A stretch of 64,000 nucleotides of DNA from Paraferrimonas haliotis (GTDB lineage: Bacteria > Pseudomonadota > Gammaproteobacteria > Enterobacterales > Shewanellaceae): assembly GCF_002282895.1 (NCBI RefSeq), contig NZ_NRRB01000003.1:434001-498000 (forward strand), given 5' to 3'. The position numbers and the translations under genes are program-made. How positions within the stretch are numbered: position 1 is the first letter of the stretch; the number at the start of each line of letters is the position of its first letter. Below, one piece after another: positions 56,664 through 63,871 of this stretch. The notes under the pieces are model-generated. The model made no database searches. It had not been told where the DNA came from and saw only the letters and a program-made list of their open reading frames with translations.

Positions 56664-57622
56664 CAATCCTCCCAGTGATCACCGAAGACATCAGCGGCAA
56701 TACGGTGAATGGCTTCACGTTGCTCCAACTCAGCACGAGCCGTCAAAGACCGAACCAGTGCATACTCCACTGCGTTAGGAGCACCTTTAAAAGCAAGTGT
56801 TAACTTTGCCCAGCGCACCAAGGTCCGAGTGGACATGGTGATACTAAGCTCAGCACCGCCATCCGCGCCCCCAATAAAAAGACGACGAATGTCACCAGCC
56901 ACCTTCACCATTTTTTGGCGAAAGACTTCTGGCAAGCCCGGCGCAACGTTCTCCAGAATGGCTTCCTCTACAGAAGGCTCTGCATAGGTCGCTTCGATGA
57001 TTCTAAAGCGATCAAGAAAAGCCAAATTCTGTTGAAGCACACCTTGATACAAGCCCGTTTGGTCACCGCTGCCCGCACTGTTGCCGGTTGCGATAAAACG
57101 AAACTTGTTATGTGGCATGATGATCTCACCGCCATTTTGTGCGATGACCAACGGGGCACCTTCCAAAATGTCATTGAGCCCAGCCAGTTCAGCAGGCTCA
57201 GCAAGATCCATTTCATTAATGATCAGCAAATGGCCATGCTTTACAGCCAGTGCCAGCGGTCCATACACAAAGGTCATGTTGCCATTAACCAGCGTGTGGT
57301 GACCGATAAGATCGGACAACTCCAATCGACCGTGCGCAGTAATTTGCTGAACAGGCCAATTCAATCGAGAAGCAACTTGGCAAATTAGCGAGGTCTTACC
57401 GCATCCAGTGGGGCCTGTAATATACAAACCGTCACCGTCTGGGTTAGACAAAAACGCCAATACGTCACGTAAGTCTTCTTTTCTAAAAACATACTCGTCC
57501 TTGCGAACGGGAATGTTTGGATGGGTAGTGTCGGCACCAAATCCTTCCAGAACGAAAGCATCAGGAGCCGGGACATTAAACGCTTGATTCACTTGAACCA
57601 AAAATGGGGATTGTTCAGTCAT
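56663..57622 (-). CDS. CobS-like MoxR-family AAA+ ATPase
   Basis: ATG 57622 (MTEQSPFLVQVNQAF) is chosen: GATGAGG lies upstream and the longer frame runs into the leader. 319 residues. Walker A is GPTGCGKTS, Walker B HLLIINEMDLAE, and sensor residues follow in FRFIATGNS. Resembles the CobS chelatase subunit and MoxR ATPases. It probably remodels a client with the VWA protein five genes downstream. Core gene of the SXT backbone with unknown role. Confidence 0.85.
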   Translation of the reverse strand: MTEQSPFLVQVNQAFNVPAPDAFVLEGFGADTTHPNIPVRKDEYVFRKEDLRDVLAFLSNPDGDGLYITGPTGCGKTSLICQVASRLNWPVQQITAHGRLELSDLIGHHTLVNGNMTFVYGPLALAVKHGHLLIINEMDLAEPAELAGLNDILEGAPLVIAQNGGEIIMPHNKFRFIATGNSAGSGDQTGLYQGVLQQNLAFLDRFRIIEATYAEPSVEEAILENVAPGLPEVFRQKMVKVAGDIRRLFIGGADGGAELSITMSTRTLVRWAKLTLAFKGAPNAVEYALVRSLTARAELEQREAIHRIAADVFGDHWED

Positions 57623-57687
57623 GGTAAACCTCATCTGTTTTGACGAGGCCCCATGCCCCAACAGGGAATGAAGTCCCCGTCGGGTGG
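57623..57687 (-). promoter_or_regulatory. Leader RNA E (cobS-like gene)
   Basis: CCCGACGGGG region pairs with CCCTGTTGGGG (57656-57684); then CCTCGTC pairs with GATGAGG, which contains the ribosome site. Confidence 0.78.
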
Positions 57688-57831
57688 TGCGTTGATTGTG
57701 GTATGGCTGTGTATATAAGAGTTCAGCTCGCTCTATCATTCGTACCCAGCATTGGCTACGAGTGAAACTGCTTTCTGATGCACTCGATGTAAGTACATGA
57801 GAAAGGAGCCGAAATCGGCTCCAAGTGAACG

Positions 57832-58848
57832 TTAAAAGTAAAATGAGCTCGGCGAGTCACCAGGCAGAACCAGGTTCTCTTGCTCAAGGCTGATTTTGAT
57901 TGGTGTTTCAACGGGCTGCTCTGGCTTATTGGTGCTGATACGCAACCGCTCTTGTGGCGCTTTTCGGTAAGCAGCTAAAACCTGTTCGTCCAGCTCGCCT
58001 AATTTATCGGTGGCCAATTGCTTATAGTCCACCGTACCCGCCATCATGTAGCGGCTGAGTTTGACCCCAGCATAATCTGCATGAGCGTAGTTACCCATCA
58101 TAGCGACCAATTTCGACTGAGCTTCTCGCATTTCTTCTTTCAAAGATTTGATGTGATTTTCCAGTCGAACCACTTCGGCATGTGCTGAGCAATATTGCCG
58201 AGACAGCGATGTCCAGCGGTATTGGGCTTCACCCTTAGGAACAAAACAATCTTGCTCAGGGCATTTTGACGGTTCTTTTTTAGTCTGTACTAACTCCCAA
58301 AACTGAAGCGCCGTTTCTTGCAATTCAGTTAAGAACAATGCGTCTCGTTGTATTTCAAACTCAATCAGTTGATCCTCAAAATAGAAAACCAACCAACCTC
58401 GCGTGCTATTGGCGACCAGTATTTGATGCTGTACTTGTACCCAATACAACTGGTACGCCTCGCTTTGTTCTCGGTGAGCTTGCACATCCTCAAAAACTGA
58501 CTGGCAAGGACATTTCAGTTCAACGGGTTCGCCCGCATCGTTGATGCCATCAAAGCTGGCTCGAAAGATTGCGTTATGATCGGCTTCTGCACATAACGGC
58601 AGAAGAAAGTCATTATGCGCATTCTCAAATGCTCGCCTTGCTTGAGGCTCCAACCGTATACCGCGAAGCACATTTGGATTATTCGACAGGTCTTCCGGTA
58701 ATACGAATCCGGTTTTTTCTGCCCATAATCGCCAAGGTGTTTTGTAGGGTGAACGCCCCATAATAATTGGGGCTTCAGATGCCGTAACCCCTGCAATGCG
58801 CCACTGGTGCCATGCAGGAGTACGTTGTGATAGGTCGATAACCTTCAT
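57832..58848 (-). CDS. exo: YqaJ-family 5'-3' exonuclease (Exo, recombination)
   Basis: 338 residues. YqaJ/lambda-Exo-type nuclease motifs: RIAGVTASEAPIIMG, the metal Asp in FRASFDGI and the ExK in VELKCPC. A coiled-coil segment follows (EVVRLENHIKSLKEEMREAQSKLVAMM). Works with Bet in the ICE's lambda-Red-like recombination. It ends SSFYF. Downstream, at 57804-57821, an 18-base hairpin (GGAGCCGA repeat) may slow transcription. Preceded by leader RNA F. Confidence 0.9.
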   Translation of the reverse strand: MKVIDLSQRTPAWHQWRIAGVTASEAPIIMGRSPYKTPWRLWAEKTGFVLPEDLSNNPNVLRGIRLEPQARRAFENAHNDFLLPLCAEADHNAIFRASFDGINDAGEPVELKCPCQSVFEDVQAHREQSEAYQLYWVQVQHQILVANSTRGWLVFYFEDQLIEFEIQRDALFLTELQETALQFWELVQTKKEPSKCPEQDCFVPKGEAQYRWTSLSRQYCSAHAEVVRLENHIKSLKEEMREAQSKLVAMMGNYAHADYAGVKLSRYMMAGTVDYKQLATDKLGELDEQVLAAYRKAPQERLRISTNKPEQPVETPIKISLEQENLVLPGDSPSSFYF

Positions 58849-58901
58849 ATTGTCTCCTTTGAGGGGGAGACTCCCCCGAAGGAGAGAACTCCCCTTCAGG
58901 G
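58849..58901 (-). promoter_or_regulatory. Leader RNA F (exo)
   Basis: CCCTGAAGG pairs with CCTTCGGGG (58873-58901); then GTCTCC pairs perfectly with GGAGAC across an 8-base loop, masking the ribosome site. Confidence 0.8.
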
Positions 58902-58909
58902 TTAAGTGG

Positions 58910-59053
58910 TTACTTTGCAGCTTGTGCTAACGCTGTTTGGTGCTGAACAACACTTGCTTGAACCGAATCAATTGCCGCTATACCGGCTTGAATCGAACCT
59001 ATGACAAGGGCAACAACCAATACCAAGCGAAAAAGTGAGGCTGATTTAGTCAT
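58910..59053 (-). CDS. Small single-span membrane peptide (47 residues) between bet and exo
   Basis: A frame from ATG 59053 to TAA 58910, with GGAGATC seven bases upstream inside leader RNA G. The product has a basic start, a hydrophobic core (LFRLVLVVALVIGSIQAGIAAI) and a polar Gln/Ala-rich tail: either a membrane peptide or a small secreted peptide. The recombination gene set in SXT has an extra small gene (s066) here, which supports reality. Function unknown. Confidence 0.65.
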   Translation of the reverse strand: MTKSASLFRLVLVVALVIGSIQAGIAAIDSVQASVVQHQTALAQAAK

Positions 59054-59112
59054 GGAAGATCTCCAAAAAATGACGAGACCTTCCCCCTGACGGGAGAATA
59101 ATCCCGCCAGGG
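59054..59112 (-). promoter_or_regulatory. Leader RNA G (47-residue gene)
   Basis: CCCTGGCGGG pairs with CCCGTCAGGG (59085-59112); then GGAAGGTCTC pairs with GGAGATCTTCC, covering the ribosome site. Confidence 0.78.
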
Positions 59113-59134
59113 TTAGTAAAATGAATGCGTGGCG

Positions 59135-59953
59135 CTAAGAAGCTAAAGGCTGTGTGAGCGCTTTGGCTGCTTGTTGCTGTGCATTAAAGATTTCTTGTTT
59201 CGCAAACGTCAGCTCAACACCTTGAAAATGTTCATTGGCATATTCCAATGCACTATTCCAAGCGTTTGAAGCTTCCGCCCGCTCGATAAGCTTGTAAACA
59301 AGCCCTCGGGTTCGATCATCAACTTGCTCGGGTGGAATCACCGATGGTTCAACAACGTGTGTTGTTTGGCCTTCGATAATTCGCTCTGCTTCGTCTTGAT
59401 CGAAAATTCCCACAAAGCCAAACGCAATGCGGGAACACTGGATCATGGATTTATGTCTTAGCATTCGCTTAGTGTGCGTCTGCCATGGACCATCTACACG
59501 GTAAGGGCCATTTTTGCCGTTGCCTTCAAAAGGTGGTCGATAGACTTCATCCAGATACTCAGTGATTTTGACCGGGTGCGAACGGTCGCGCCGGTAGATG
59601 ATGCATTCCATCCATTCCGGGCATTCTTTCGCGCCATCCAGGGAGACTTTGTTTTCTGAAGTCTTAAACTCCATGCCATCAAACTGGTCGTGTTGATTAA
59701 TGATGCGAGACCATCCATCGACACCTACCACTGGAATAATCCCAGCTTGTTTATCAGGGAACGCAAAAATCTCTTTGGTGAAAGGGTTCAAGCCGTACTG
59801 ATCTGCAACCACCAAGAGCGCCATCATCTGCTCATTGGTCGGTGCACTACCGTCACGTTGCTTGAATGCTGTTGCTTTTAGGGTATCGAACAGTTTGTTT
59901 GGATCGACACTAAAGCGCTCAGCAAAGCGTTGAATTAGCTTTGGTTTTTCCAT
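59135..59953 (-). CDS. bet: Bet/RecT-family single-strand annealing protein
   Basis: ATG 59953 (MEKPKLIQRFAERF) is used; the TTG at 59968 lies in the ribosome site. 272 residues of the phage lambda Bet fold (LLVVADQYGLNPFTKEIFAFPDKQAGIIPVVGVDGWSRIIN). Pairs complementary strands and partners with Exo; both are tied to hybrid ICE formation by recombination. Preceded by leader RNA H. Confidence 0.93.
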   Translation of the reverse strand: MEKPKLIQRFAERFSVDPNKLFDTLKATAFKQRDGSAPTNEQMMALLVVADQYGLNPFTKEIFAFPDKQAGIIPVVGVDGWSRIINQHDQFDGMEFKTSENKVSLDGAKECPEWMECIIYRRDRSHPVKITEYLDEVYRPPFEGNGKNGPYRVDGPWQTHTKRMLRHKSMIQCSRIAFGFVGIFDQDEAERIIEGQTTHVVEPSVIPPEQVDDRTRGLVYKLIERAEASNAWNSALEYANEHFQGVELTFAKQEIFNAQQQAAKALTQPLAS

Positions 59954-60013
59954 TGTGGACTCCGACAATCAAAGTGGGAGTCTGCCCCTGACGGGAAAGT
60001 ACTCCCGGCTGGG
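59954..60013 (-). promoter_or_regulatory. Leader RNA H (bet)
   Basis: CCCAGCCGGGA pairs with TCCCGTCAGGGG region (59985-60013); then GACTCC pairs perfectly with GGAGTC at the ribosome site. Confidence 0.78.
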
Positions 60014-60032
60014 TTAAAGCGTTTTTGCTCGG

Positions 60033-60452
60033 TTAAAAATCTGGTTCAGGATATGTTTGTGCCCAATTAGCTTGGGAGCTCGCATCATCCGCCGGTGATG
60101 GCTCAGATGCTTTGTTCACACTATCAAGAAGCAGAAACTCGTCCGCGTCCACTTCGGTCAATCGATGCTTAATGCCATCTTTCTCCCATGAGCGCGTGCG
60201 CTGAGGCCCTTGAACAAAAAGCTTCGCTCCTTTTTGGATCAAATCTTTTGCTCTTAGCCCTAACTTAAATCCACCACGATCTCGAAAAACGACCCGATGC
60301 CATTCCGTATGCTCTTTGAGCTCATTGGATTGACGGTCGCGCCATTTCTCAGAAGTGGCCAGTGAAATGCTGGTCACTAAATCACCTGATGGATAGGCTC
60401 GCGTCTCTGGCTCAGAGCCAACGTAGCCTATGAGTGTTACTTGGTTTTTCAT
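60033..60452 (-). CDS. ssb: Single-stranded DNA-binding protein
   Basis: 139 residues. OB-fold core (VTLIGYVGSEPETRAYPSGDLVTSISLATSEKWRDRQSNELKEHTEWHRVVFRD). The tail ends TYPEPDF, a variant of the usual acidic DDIPF C-terminus. Coats single-stranded ICE DNA and supports Bet/Exo. Only 15 bases after the 108-residue gene and without a double-hairpin leader, so it depends on the upstream gene's leader. Confidence 0.92.
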   Translation of the reverse strand: MKNQVTLIGYVGSEPETRAYPSGDLVTSISLATSEKWRDRQSNELKEHTEWHRVVFRDRGGFKLGLRAKDLIQKGAKLFVQGPQRTRSWEKDGIKHRLTEVDADEFLLLDSVNKASEPSPADDASSQANWAQTYPEPDF

Positions 60453-60467
60453 GATGTTCTCCTCGTC

Positions 60468-60794
60468 TTAGTTGAACTCTGTGCACACAGTTGCTTCTAC
60501 CCGACTGGGCAAAGAAGACTGACGACGCAGATAGGTTGGTATTTCGAGTAAAGCCATGTCGTACTGATGTGGCTCTTTGTAAAACGCAGATGTCAAACGG
60601 GGCATACCAGGAGCTTTAGGCACTGCCATTGGACGACGTTTTGGTGTTGGTGTGAGCAATCGCTTGATTTGAGTAAGTAAAAATCGAAACGGGCGCACGC
60701 TTTGATGAGCAAGCAATCGCAAAAGCGACCAGCTCAGTTTTGCAAGCAACATGATGCCTGCGATTTGGATAATAAATCCGAAGATATATTCCAT
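60468..60794 (-). CDS. Unknown inner-membrane ICE protein (108 residues)
   Basis: One clear N-terminal membrane segment (YIFGFIIQIAGIMLLAKLSWSLL), then a basic cytoplasmic region (RPFRFLLTQIKRLLTPTPKRRPMAVPKAPGMPRL). No motif recognised. First gene of the - strand DNA-processing operon, preceded by leader RNA J and probably its promoter in 60858-61161. Confidence 0.6.
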   Translation of the reverse strand: MEYIFGFIIQIAGIMLLAKLSWSLLRLLAHQSVRPFRFLLTQIKRLLTPTPKRRPMAVPKAPGMPRLTSAFYKEPHQYDMALLEIPTYLRRQSSLPSRVEATVCTEFN

Positions 60795-60857
60795 TGGTGA
60801 CTCCTTAAGTTGGTTTTGAAGGAGTCACCCCCAACTGGGGAAAACTCCCCCAGCTGG
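60795..60857 (-). promoter_or_regulatory. Leader RNA J (108-residue gene)
   Basis: CCCAGCTGGGG pairs with CCCCAGTTGGG; then GGTGACTCCTT pairs perfectly over 11 bp with AAGGAGTCACC, the ribosome site. The remaining gap 60858-61161 holds more short inverted repeats (for example GCATG/CATGC at about 60894-60911) and no gene I can support; it must contain the divergent promoters. Confidence 0.8.
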
Positions 60858-61161
60858 GTGGTGAAAAGGCGAACCGTAAGGAACGCATGGTTGAGCATGT
60901 AAAAACATGCAGGCTATTTGTTTAAGGAGGCTAGCTACCTCTTAGTACCACTGAGAAAACTCAGCGGCGGGCTTCCTTTGAGCTCATGCTCTCAGGCGCA
61001 GATATCACTGAAACAGATCAGCAATATTTGATAGTCAGTGTAACCGTCTTATCCAGACAGGATAGTTAGAAAGATGCTCAATTCTTCCACCTAGCTGAAA
61101 GGCCATTACCTCACAGAGGATTAGTCTAGGGACTGATTATTGTCATATCAGGAGCAAACTT

Positions 61162-61764
61162 ATGGCCCAAGCAAAACCCAATTACTCAAAACCCATCTTT
61201 GAACAATCATTCACAATTAACAGCTTACAGGCGCAACGTGTCGTTGACCGTGTTTTTAGACGGACGGTCAGTGCGCTTTACGGAATCGATGTCATCCTGC
61301 GCATCATTGGCGATGAGAACGAAATTGATGAAGTGGAGCAGATCATTAGCCAGTTGATCGAGGATTGCGCTAAGGCGGTAGACAACGAACAAGCTCGTTT
61401 GGACAAACTGATGGAGTCCAACGGTATCGATGAAGTACCTGACTACACCGACCCGATTACCTTCAACGCCAAAATCAGCTCGCCTCAGGTTGGCCAGTTT
61501 GTTGGCTTAGTGCGCAAACTCGATGCGTTGATGATCTCAATGGACACACTCTGGTTGTCTAGCGTGCTTAGCAACAAGCAACGTGTTGATGGTAACCACG
61601 CATGGCAACAGCGCATCATCAAACTGGCGCGACGCATTATTGATATCGAAATTCGAGCACGAAAATCAGCCCAAGCTAAGGGAAAACAAGCTGAAGTTGA
61701 ACAAGCGGTGCCTTCTACCGATGACGATATCACTGAAGAGGAAACAGATAACCCCGCCAGCTAG
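61162..61764 (+). CDS. s063-like conserved ICE protein (DUF1845-like), unknown function
   Basis: 200 residues, mostly helical, no membrane segment. Resembles DUF1845-type proteins of conjugative elements (FTINSLQAQRVVDRVFRRTVSALYGIDVILRIIGDENEIDEVEQIISQLIEDC). Acidic tail. AGGAGCAAAC precedes the ATG. Divergent from the DNA-processing operon. In SXT the corresponding core gene borders hotspot 4, which fits the cargo that follows. Confidence 0.65.
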   Translation: MAQAKPNYSKPIFEQSFTINSLQAQRVVDRVFRRTVSALYGIDVILRIIGDENEIDEVEQIISQLIEDCAKAVDNEQARLDKLMESNGIDEVPDYTDPITFNAKISSPQVGQFVGLVRKLDALMISMDTLWLSSVLSNKQRVDGNHAWQQRIIKLARRIIDIEIRARKSAQAKGKQAEVEQAVPSTDDDITEEETDNPAS

Positions 61765-62212
61765 CCAACTGGGCTCCCATCAACCAGCCCCTCTCGAAGG
61801 GGCTCCTCAAAATTTGGTGTTGTGGGCTTTGAAACAATGGCTTCGAGTTTTATGCTCCTCATCACACTTATGGGCAGAAATCAGTTAGACTTTTTACTCT
61901 AAATCGAACAGTTCGGATAATTTCAGATAGGGGAAAGCGAAAAAGACGGTTTTGTTGTTCTGAGACATTGGCTGCTACAAGCCACCCAATATTCCGCAAA
62001 ACACAAATACCACACATAGCGAATCTGTCTTGAAGCGAGCCATTAGAAGTCATGGCTTTAGTCAACGTAATTGAAGACAGAACAAACCAACATGCTTTCC
62101 ATAGCCCTTAGCACAAGACTGTCAATTTTTATCAAATCTAAATTGATAGTCATTAAAATTTCGCCCTATTCAAGTAACAACTATTGCGGACTACCATAGT
62201 TTCGACCTGAGG
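61765..62212. other. Gap between s063-like gene and cargo
   Basis: A 6-bp stem (AGCCCC/GGGGCT, 61786-61804) without a T run is the only structure near the s063-like stop. The short frames here lack ribosome sites and motifs, so I see no gene. The gap must contain the backbone/cargo junction and the promoter of the monooxygenase-fold gene. Confidence 0.4.
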
Positions 62213-62230
62213 GGCTTGCCGCGGCAAGCC
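62213..62230. promoter_or_regulatory. 18-bp perfect palindrome upstream of the monooxygenase-fold gene
   Basis: GGCTTGCCGCGGCAAGCC ends 36 bases before the start codon. Size and symmetry fit a repressor operator (TetR/MarR-like), but the LysR neighbour would prefer a T-N11-A site. Confidence 0.4.
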
Positions 62231-62266
62231 TACTCAACGGCAAACAGACACGAAGAGGAACACAAC

Positions 62267-62557
62267 ATGTCAAAGCTAACTATCGTTGCCAATATCGTTG
62301 CAAAGGCCGACCAAATTGAACTGGTCAAAGCGGAGCTCCTAAAGCTCATCGATATCACCCGCGCTGAAGAAGGTTGTATCAACTACGATCTACATCAAGA
62401 TAACGATAACCCGGCACATTTTACTTTCTACGAGAACTGGGCCTCTCGCGAACTATGGCAAACCCATATGGCTAACCAGCACCTTGCCGATTACATGGCT
62501 GCCACTGAAGGCGCAGTAGACACCTTCACCCTGAACGAAATGACTCAAATTGCCTAA
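62267..62557 (+). CDS. Antibiotic-biosynthesis-monooxygenase-fold protein (YgiN-like)
   Basis: ATG 62267 (MSKLTIVANIVAK) has AGAGGAA upstream; the frame opens earlier. 96 residues, a dimeric alpha-beta barrel (ABM): LTIVANIVAKADQIELVKAELLKLIDITRAEEGCINYDLHQDNDNPAHFTFYENWASRELWQTH. YgiN-type members act on quinols or other small molecules. Carried as ICE cargo with LysR and radical SAM genes. Confidence 0.82.
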   Translation: MSKLTIVANIVAKADQIELVKAELLKLIDITRAEEGCINYDLHQDNDNPAHFTFYENWASRELWQTHMANQHLADYMAATEGAVDTFTLNEMTQIA

Positions 62558-62798
62558 TTGCATTTTCGTTAGTGTGCGTTTTTAAGCGAGGCTCGGTTCA
62601 ACACCCGAATGAAGCTGACTGGCGTGCTGGTAACCCGTAATGTACTGATAGCCTGGCCGAATTTGCGGCAGCGCTAATCGCGAAAAAGGCGAAATGGCCC
62701 TGGGTTATTACCCTTGGACCGGCTATTACCCCATGCCGTCATAGTGCTTAAGTCGCAACCAGGGCATCACTGCACTGTCGTACCGACGACAGTGCGTC
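62558..62798. other. Possible gene remnant between the monooxygenase-fold gene and LysR
   Basis: About 240 bases with relatively high GC. In one frame a stretch around 62650-62740 translates as SLAEFAAALIAKKAKWPWVITLGPA, typical-looking protein, but there is no start or ribosome site and stops flank it. I see no intact gene. Confidence 0.35.
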
Positions 62799-62830
62799 AC
62801 ACTGCGCTGACTTAGGTCGGCGCAGTGTTT
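62799..62830 (+). terminator. Hairpin downstream of the monooxygenase-fold gene, facing LysR
   Basis: CACTGCGC/GCGCAGTG long stem around TGACTTAGGTCG followed by TTTT on the + strand; it overlaps the LysR stop by one base. A second inverted repeat (GCACTGTCG/CGACAGTGC) lies just before it. Confidence 0.5.
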
Positions 62831-63780
62831 TACTGACGCTTCAACACTTGTTTATCCACAAGCCCGCCTTCGACCAAGCGGCTGAGCAATTCCTTGGTTT
62901 GCTCGGTGAAATAGTCACGCAGCACACGTAAGGTCGGTGTGATTGACTGGCGACTGGGGCAGACCAACCACAGCTCAGTAGGGGTCGGTTTAAATTCAGG
63001 CAATACACTCACCACCCGTCCTGCCAACAAATCTTCTGCCATATCCAAACAGGATTTCACCGCAAAGCCGTGTCCTGCCACACACCAGCGGCGCACCAAA
63101 TCGCCGTCGTTGGAAGCGCGATTGCCTTTCAGCTTTACCTTCACGCTTTGCTCGCCTTGACGAAAGCGCCACTCATTTTGCACGATATCGCTCAACTGAT
63201 AGAACAAGCCGTTGTGTTGCTTCAACTCCTCAGGGTGGCTAGGGCTGCCATACTGCGCTAAGTACTCTGGCGCAGCGCACAGTAGCCGAGGCACATTACA
63301 GATCTTAAAGCCGTACATGCTGGCATCAACTGGCGAGCCATAACGCAGCGCCATGTCCACAGCATCTCGGTAAAAATCGATATTGCTGTCGCTAATGTTC
63401 GCGCGCAGTTCTACCTCGGGATGATCGCGCAGAAAAACATCCAGCCACGGTGTGACCACATTGCGCCCTAAATCGGAGGAGAGCGCGATACGCACCTCGC
63501 CGCCCAACGCATCCCGCCCTTCCTGCACATTCAGTTTGGCCGATTCCAGCAACTGCAACGCCTGTTGGCATTGGGGCAGGTAGCGCTCACCCGCAGGCGA
63601 CAGGCGTAGCTGGCGAGTCGTGCGAATAAACAGCTCAACCCCTACCGCTTTTTCGACGCGCTTAAGCGCCGCGCTGGCAGTGGCCATTTGCATATCAAGG
63701 CTGTTCGCCGCAGCGGTAATACTGCGAAACTCGGCCACTTTGAGCACCACCTGCAGATCATTAAGAAGCATATTATTCAA
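62830..63780 (-). CDS. LysR-family transcriptional regulator
   Basis: 316 residues. N-terminal winged helix (NDLQVVLKVAEFRSITAAANSLDMQMATASAALKRVEKAVGVELFIRTTRQLRLSPAGERYL) and a C-terminal effector domain (VRIALSSDLGRNVVTPWLDVFLRDHPEVELRANIS). Divergent from the radical SAM gene across 91 bases with a perfect palindrome, the typical arrangement of a LysR protein and its target. GC and codon choice differ from the ICE backbone, indicating separate origin. Confidence 0.9.
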   Translation of the reverse strand: MNNMLLNDLQVVLKVAEFRSITAAANSLDMQMATASAALKRVEKAVGVELFIRTTRQLRLSPAGERYLPQCQQALQLLESAKLNVQEGRDALGGEVRIALSSDLGRNVVTPWLDVFLRDHPEVELRANISDSNIDFYRDAVDMALRYGSPVDASMYGFKICNVPRLLCAAPEYLAQYGSPSHPEELKQHNGLFYQLSDIVQNEWRFRQGEQSVKVKLKGNRASNDGDLVRRWCVAGHGFAVKSCLDMAEDLLAGRVVSVLPEFKPTPTELWLVCPSRQSITPTLRVLRDYFTEQTKELLSRLVEGGLVDKQVLKRQ

Positions 63781-63800
63781 CTGGAAATTGAAAATGTATC

Positions 63801-63816
63801 AAACACTATAGTGTTT
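63801..63816. promoter_or_regulatory. 16-bp palindrome in the LysR/radical SAM gap
   Basis: AAACACTATAGTGTTT, perfect, 21 bases upstream of the LysR start and 56 bases upstream of the radical SAM start. A candidate LysR operator. Confidence 0.55.
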
Positions 63817-63871
63817 TTCATTTAGGTAGCAAGGCGTAGCATGGCGTCATTCATCACACACAGGTAAAGCT

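Noticed and set aside
52531..60857. GC-rich intergenic hairpins as ordinary terminators or a CRISPR array
   Set aside because: They lack T runs, lie directly before start codons, pair with ribosome sites, and have no constant repeat with regular spacers.
40331..61764. Prophage instead of ICE
   Set aside because: The CI/Cro-like switch and Red-like genes recall lambda, but traF/H/G, setC/D and the prfC site identify a conjugative element and no capsid, tail or terminase gene is seen.
61868..62065. 65-residue frame on the - strand as a gene
   Set aside because: No ribosome site, no motif, no partner; composition does not stand out.
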